This document shows positions 4,419 to 6,219 of a stretch of 6,219 nucleotides of DNA, in pieces. The first letter of the stretch is position 1; the number at the start of each line of letters is the position of its first letter. Under the pieces are notes generated by a model. That model searched no databases. It saw only the letters and a list, made by a program, of their open reading frames with translations, and was not told the origin of the DNA. This stretch comes from Dehalococcoidia bacterium. Lineage in GTDB: Bacteria; Chloroflexota; Dehalococcoidia; Dehalococcoidales; BS750m-G39. Location: assembly GCA_030616265.1 (NCBI GenBank), contig JAUWXS010000042.1:1-6219 (forward strand). Direction: 5' to 3'. The position numbers and the translations under genes are program-made.

Positions 4419-4933
4419 AAATCTCGTTAGAGCTGGTAAAAGAGCTGAGAGAGCAGTCCGGGGCGGGCATTATGCAGTGCCGCAACGCCCTCGTTGAAGC
4501 CCGGGGAAACAGGGGAAGGGCGCTTGAGTTCCTCAAGGAACAGGGGCTGCTCAAGGCAAAAGAGAAGGCGGAGCGCACTACCGCCGAGGGACTGATCGAA
4601 GCCTATGTCCATACCGGAGGTCGGGTCGGTGCCATGGTTGAGGTAAACTGTGAAACCGATTTTGTCGCCCGCACCAGCGAGTTCAAGAAGCTGGCCCACC
4701 AGCTGGCGATGCAGATAGCCGCCATGGACCCCCAATTCGTTAGCGAGGAAGAAGTGCCCGAAGGGGCTGACATAGAACCCCAAAGCGCCTGCCTCCTTCT
4801 TCAACCATACATTAAGGACCCCGAAAGGTCAGTTCAGGATATTATCACCGAAACCATCGCCAGGGTAGGCGAGAATATCAAGGTAAGCCGGTTCGCCCGA
4901 TTCGAGCTAGGCAACCAGGAAGCTGAAAAATGA
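4415..4933 (+). CDS. tsf: Elongation factor Ts, short form, TTG start
   Basis: EF-Ts is the guanine nucleotide exchange factor that releases GDP from EF-Tu. The 172-residue product has the N-terminal UBA-like domain (about 1-40; LREQSGAGIMQCRNAL at 11-26) and a single core domain with EVNCETDFVAR (76-86), whose TDFV contacts EF-Tu. It ends IKVSRFARFELG (155-166). It is much shorter than the 283-residue E. coli protein and close to the short single-core type known from Thermus and Dehalococcoides. The middle region after about 105 is reduced. The usual T-G-x-G and C-K-K-A-L of signature 1 read S-G-A-G and C-R-N-A-L here, a mild departure. The TTG start overlaps the rpsB stop and the stop overlaps the pyrH ATG, giving a chain of coupled genes. 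Confidence 0.97.
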   Translation: MKISLELVKELREQSGAGIMQCRNALVEARGNRGRALEFLKEQGLLKAKEKAERTTAEGLIEAYVHTGGRVGAMVEVNCETDFVARTSEFKKLAHQLAMQIAAMDPQFVSEEEVPEGADIEPQSACLLLQPYIKDPERSVQDIITETIARVGENIKVSRFARFELGNQEAEK

Positions 4934-5655
4934 GTGCCGCCAAATATAAGCGTGTCCTGCTAAAACTCAGCGGCGAAGCCTTCAGCGGCGGAACCCCCTA
5001 CGGCATTGATGCCTCTACCCTGCTCAAGGTATCCCTGCAGCTTAAGCAGGTAATAGAAATGGGGGTGGGGGTAGGCATCGTGGTTGGCGGCGGCAATATC
5101 TGGCGGGGAGCCAAGGCGGAGAAGGAAGGAATGGACCGGGTCACCGCTGACTACGCCGGCATGCTGGCTACGGTAATCAATGCCCTGGCTCTTCAAGATG
5201 TCCTGGAGGGCCAGGGAGTAGCTACCAGGATCCAGTCGGCGATAACTATCCAACAGGTGGCTGAGCCTTACATCAGGCGCCGCTCCATCCGCCACTTAGA
5301 GAAGGGCAGGGTCGTTATCTTCGCCGCCGGCACCGGCAACCCCTATATGACCACCGACACCGCCGCCGCCCTGCGAGCCATAGAGATTGAGGCTGAGGTC
5401 TTACTTATGACCAAGAATAATGTTGACGGCATCTACAGCGCCGACCCCGTCGTTGACCCTAAGGCCAAGAAGTTTGACAAACTCACCCACTTCGAGATGC
5501 TGAACCTGCGCCTGGAAGTAATGGATGCCACCGCCCTCTCCCTATGCCTGGAAAACAGGCTGCCGATAATTGTTTTTGACCTTCAAGCACCAAACAGCAT
5601 AGAGCGGGTCGTAGCGGGTGATTCTATTGGCACCCTGGTCTACAGCGAGAAGTAG
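4930..5655 (+). CDS. pyrH: Uridylate kinase (UMP kinase)
   Basis: This enzyme phosphorylates UMP to UDP with ATP, a step in pyrimidine nucleotide synthesis. The 241-residue product belongs to the amino acid kinase fold used by bacterial UMP kinases. Visible motifs are KLSGEAF (12-18) near the phosphate site, VVGGGNIWRG (51-60), DYAGMLATVINALAL (74-88) with Asp74 in the UMP-binding position, AAGTGNPYMTTDTAA (132-146) and TKNNVDGIYSADPVVDP (161-177). Family members are hexamers, activated by GTP and inhibited by UTP; the sequence does not test that. The ATG overlaps the tsf stop as ATGA, with AGGA about 9 nt upstream inside tsf. Its place between tsf and frr is widely conserved. Length is standard and no key residue is missing. 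Confidence 0.98.
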   Translation: MSAAKYKRVLLKLSGEAFSGGTPYGIDASTLLKVSLQLKQVIEMGVGVGIVVGGGNIWRGAKAEKEGMDRVTADYAGMLATVINALALQDVLEGQGVATRIQSAITIQQVAEPYIRRRSIRHLEKGRVVIFAAGTGNPYMTTDTAAALRAIEIEAEVLLMTKNNVDGIYSADPVVDPKAKKFDKLTHFEMLNLRLEVMDATALSLCLENRLPIIVFDLQAPNSIERVVAGDSIGTLVYSEK

Positions 5656-5656
5656 A

Positions 5657-6214
5657 GTGGTTAACCCCGTTTTATTGACAACGGAAGAAAAGATGCGAGC
5701 CTCGGTTGAGGGCTTGCGCATGGAACTGGCGAGCATCCGCACCGGGCACGCCACCCCCGCCCTCATCGAACACATCAAGGTAGACTACGCCGGCGTACCC
5801 ACCCCCCTCAACCAGATTGCCGGCATCTCCGCCCCCGCCGCCAGGCTGCTCGTTATCCAGCCCTGGGACCGAAGCACCATCCCCAACATAGAAAAGGCTA
5901 TCCTCAAATCCGAGCTGGGGCTAAACCCCGCCAGCGACGGCAACCTAATCCGCTTAAATCTGCCGCCATTGAGCGAAGAGCGCCGCCAGGAGCTAATCAG
6001 GATAGTGCGCAAGCGGGTAGAAGAAAGAAAGATAGCGATACGCAACCAGCGGCGCGACGCCATGAGCGAACTAAAGGGGCTGGAAAAAAGCAAGGAGATG
6101 TCACAGGACGAGCATAAGCGCGCCCAGGACCAGCTACAGAAGGTTACCGACGGCTTCATCGCCGACATCGACCAGATAGCCCGCGACAAAGAAGCCGAGC
6201 TCAGGGAGGTCTAG
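5657..6214 (+). CDS. frr: Ribosome recycling factor, GTG start
   Basis: RRF, with EF-G, splits the post-termination ribosome so that it can be reused. From the GTG at 5657 the product has 185 residues, the typical RRF length. It begins MVNPVLLTTEEKM, aligning with the family start M-I-x-x-V-L. Conserved stretches are ELASIRTGHATPALIEHIKV (23-42), GVPTPLNQIA (46-55), LLVIQPWD (64-71), IEKAILKSELGLNP (78-91) and the basic helix RIVRKRVEERKIAIRNQRRD (115-134). These two blocks fit the three-helix and beta-rich domains of the tRNA-like fold. An ATG in the same frame at 5618 was rejected because it lies deep in pyrH and adds 13 non-homologous residues. The GTG is one base after the pyrH stop and has only a weak GAGAAG before it, so translation probably depends on coupling to pyrH. 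Confidence 0.97.
   Translation: MVNPVLLTTEEKMRASVEGLRMELASIRTGHATPALIEHIKVDYAGVPTPLNQIAGISAPAARLLVIQPWDRSTIPNIEKAILKSELGLNPASDGNLIRLNLPPLSEERRQELIRIVRKRVEERKIAIRNQRRDAMSELKGLEKSKEMSQDEHKRAQDQLQKVTDGFIADIDQIARDKEAELREV
6205..6209 (+). promoter_or_regulatory. Possible Shine-Dalgarno of the next gene
   Basis: GGAGG overlaps the last frr codons. The window ends 10 bases later with no start codon visible. In many bacteria uppS follows frr, so a start just beyond the edge is plausible. Confidence 0.4.
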
Positions 6215-6219
6215 CCAGC

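Noticed and set aside
5618..5656. Upstream ATG extending frr by 13 residues
   Set aside because: It lies inside pyrH, and the extension does not match the RRF family, whose 185-residue length fits the GTG at 5657 exactly.

Overview
The window looks like a core chromosomal segment of a moderately GC-rich bacterium, most likely in Chloroflexota (class Dehalococcoidia or a near relative). The reasons are indirect: a short single-core EF-Ts, the rpsB-tsf-pyrH-frr order, and a tmRNA whose predicted tag is nine residues long and begins with glycine, as I recall for Dehalococcoides. No 16S gene or other decisive marker is present, so the placement is an inference.

Region 1 (1-1869, + strand) is a two-gene ABC exporter operon: a DrrA-like ATPase followed after 25 bp by an ABC-2 permease. 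It has a -10 box at the left edge and a strong Shine-Dalgarno. Its end meets a convergent unit at a perfect stem-loop with a U-tract at 1868-1897.

Region 2 (1868-3246, - strand) is a ribosome-rescue unit. Read right to left it contains a promoter, a 111-residue protein of unknown function, a second promoter placed so that smpB mRNA would be leaderless, smpB with a GTG start and an 11-base G run in its last codons, and 28 nt later ssrA (tmRNA, 354 nt, predicted tag GEPEFAYAA). The ssrA terminator follows. SmpB and tmRNA act together: SmpB carries alanyl-tmRNA into stalled ribosomes, and the tag marks the product for proteolysis.

Region 3 (3247-3554) is the spacer between divergent promoters. 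It has no convincing gene. It changes abruptly from C-rich with many small palindromes to a stretch with eight G runs of three or more.

Region 4 (3555-6219, + strand) is the classic operon rpsB-tsf-pyrH-frr, tightly packed. rpsB and tsf overlap at TTGA, tsf and pyrH at ATGA, and one base separates pyrH from frr. rpsB and tsf start with TTG and frr with GTG. A GGAGG at the right edge suggests another gene follows (uppS would be usual).

No novel multi-gene system is visible. The points most worth checking are the 111-residue unknown protein beside smpB, the leaderless smpB start and its G11 tract, the tmRNA tag and its 6-bp T-stem, and the palindrome-rich spacer.
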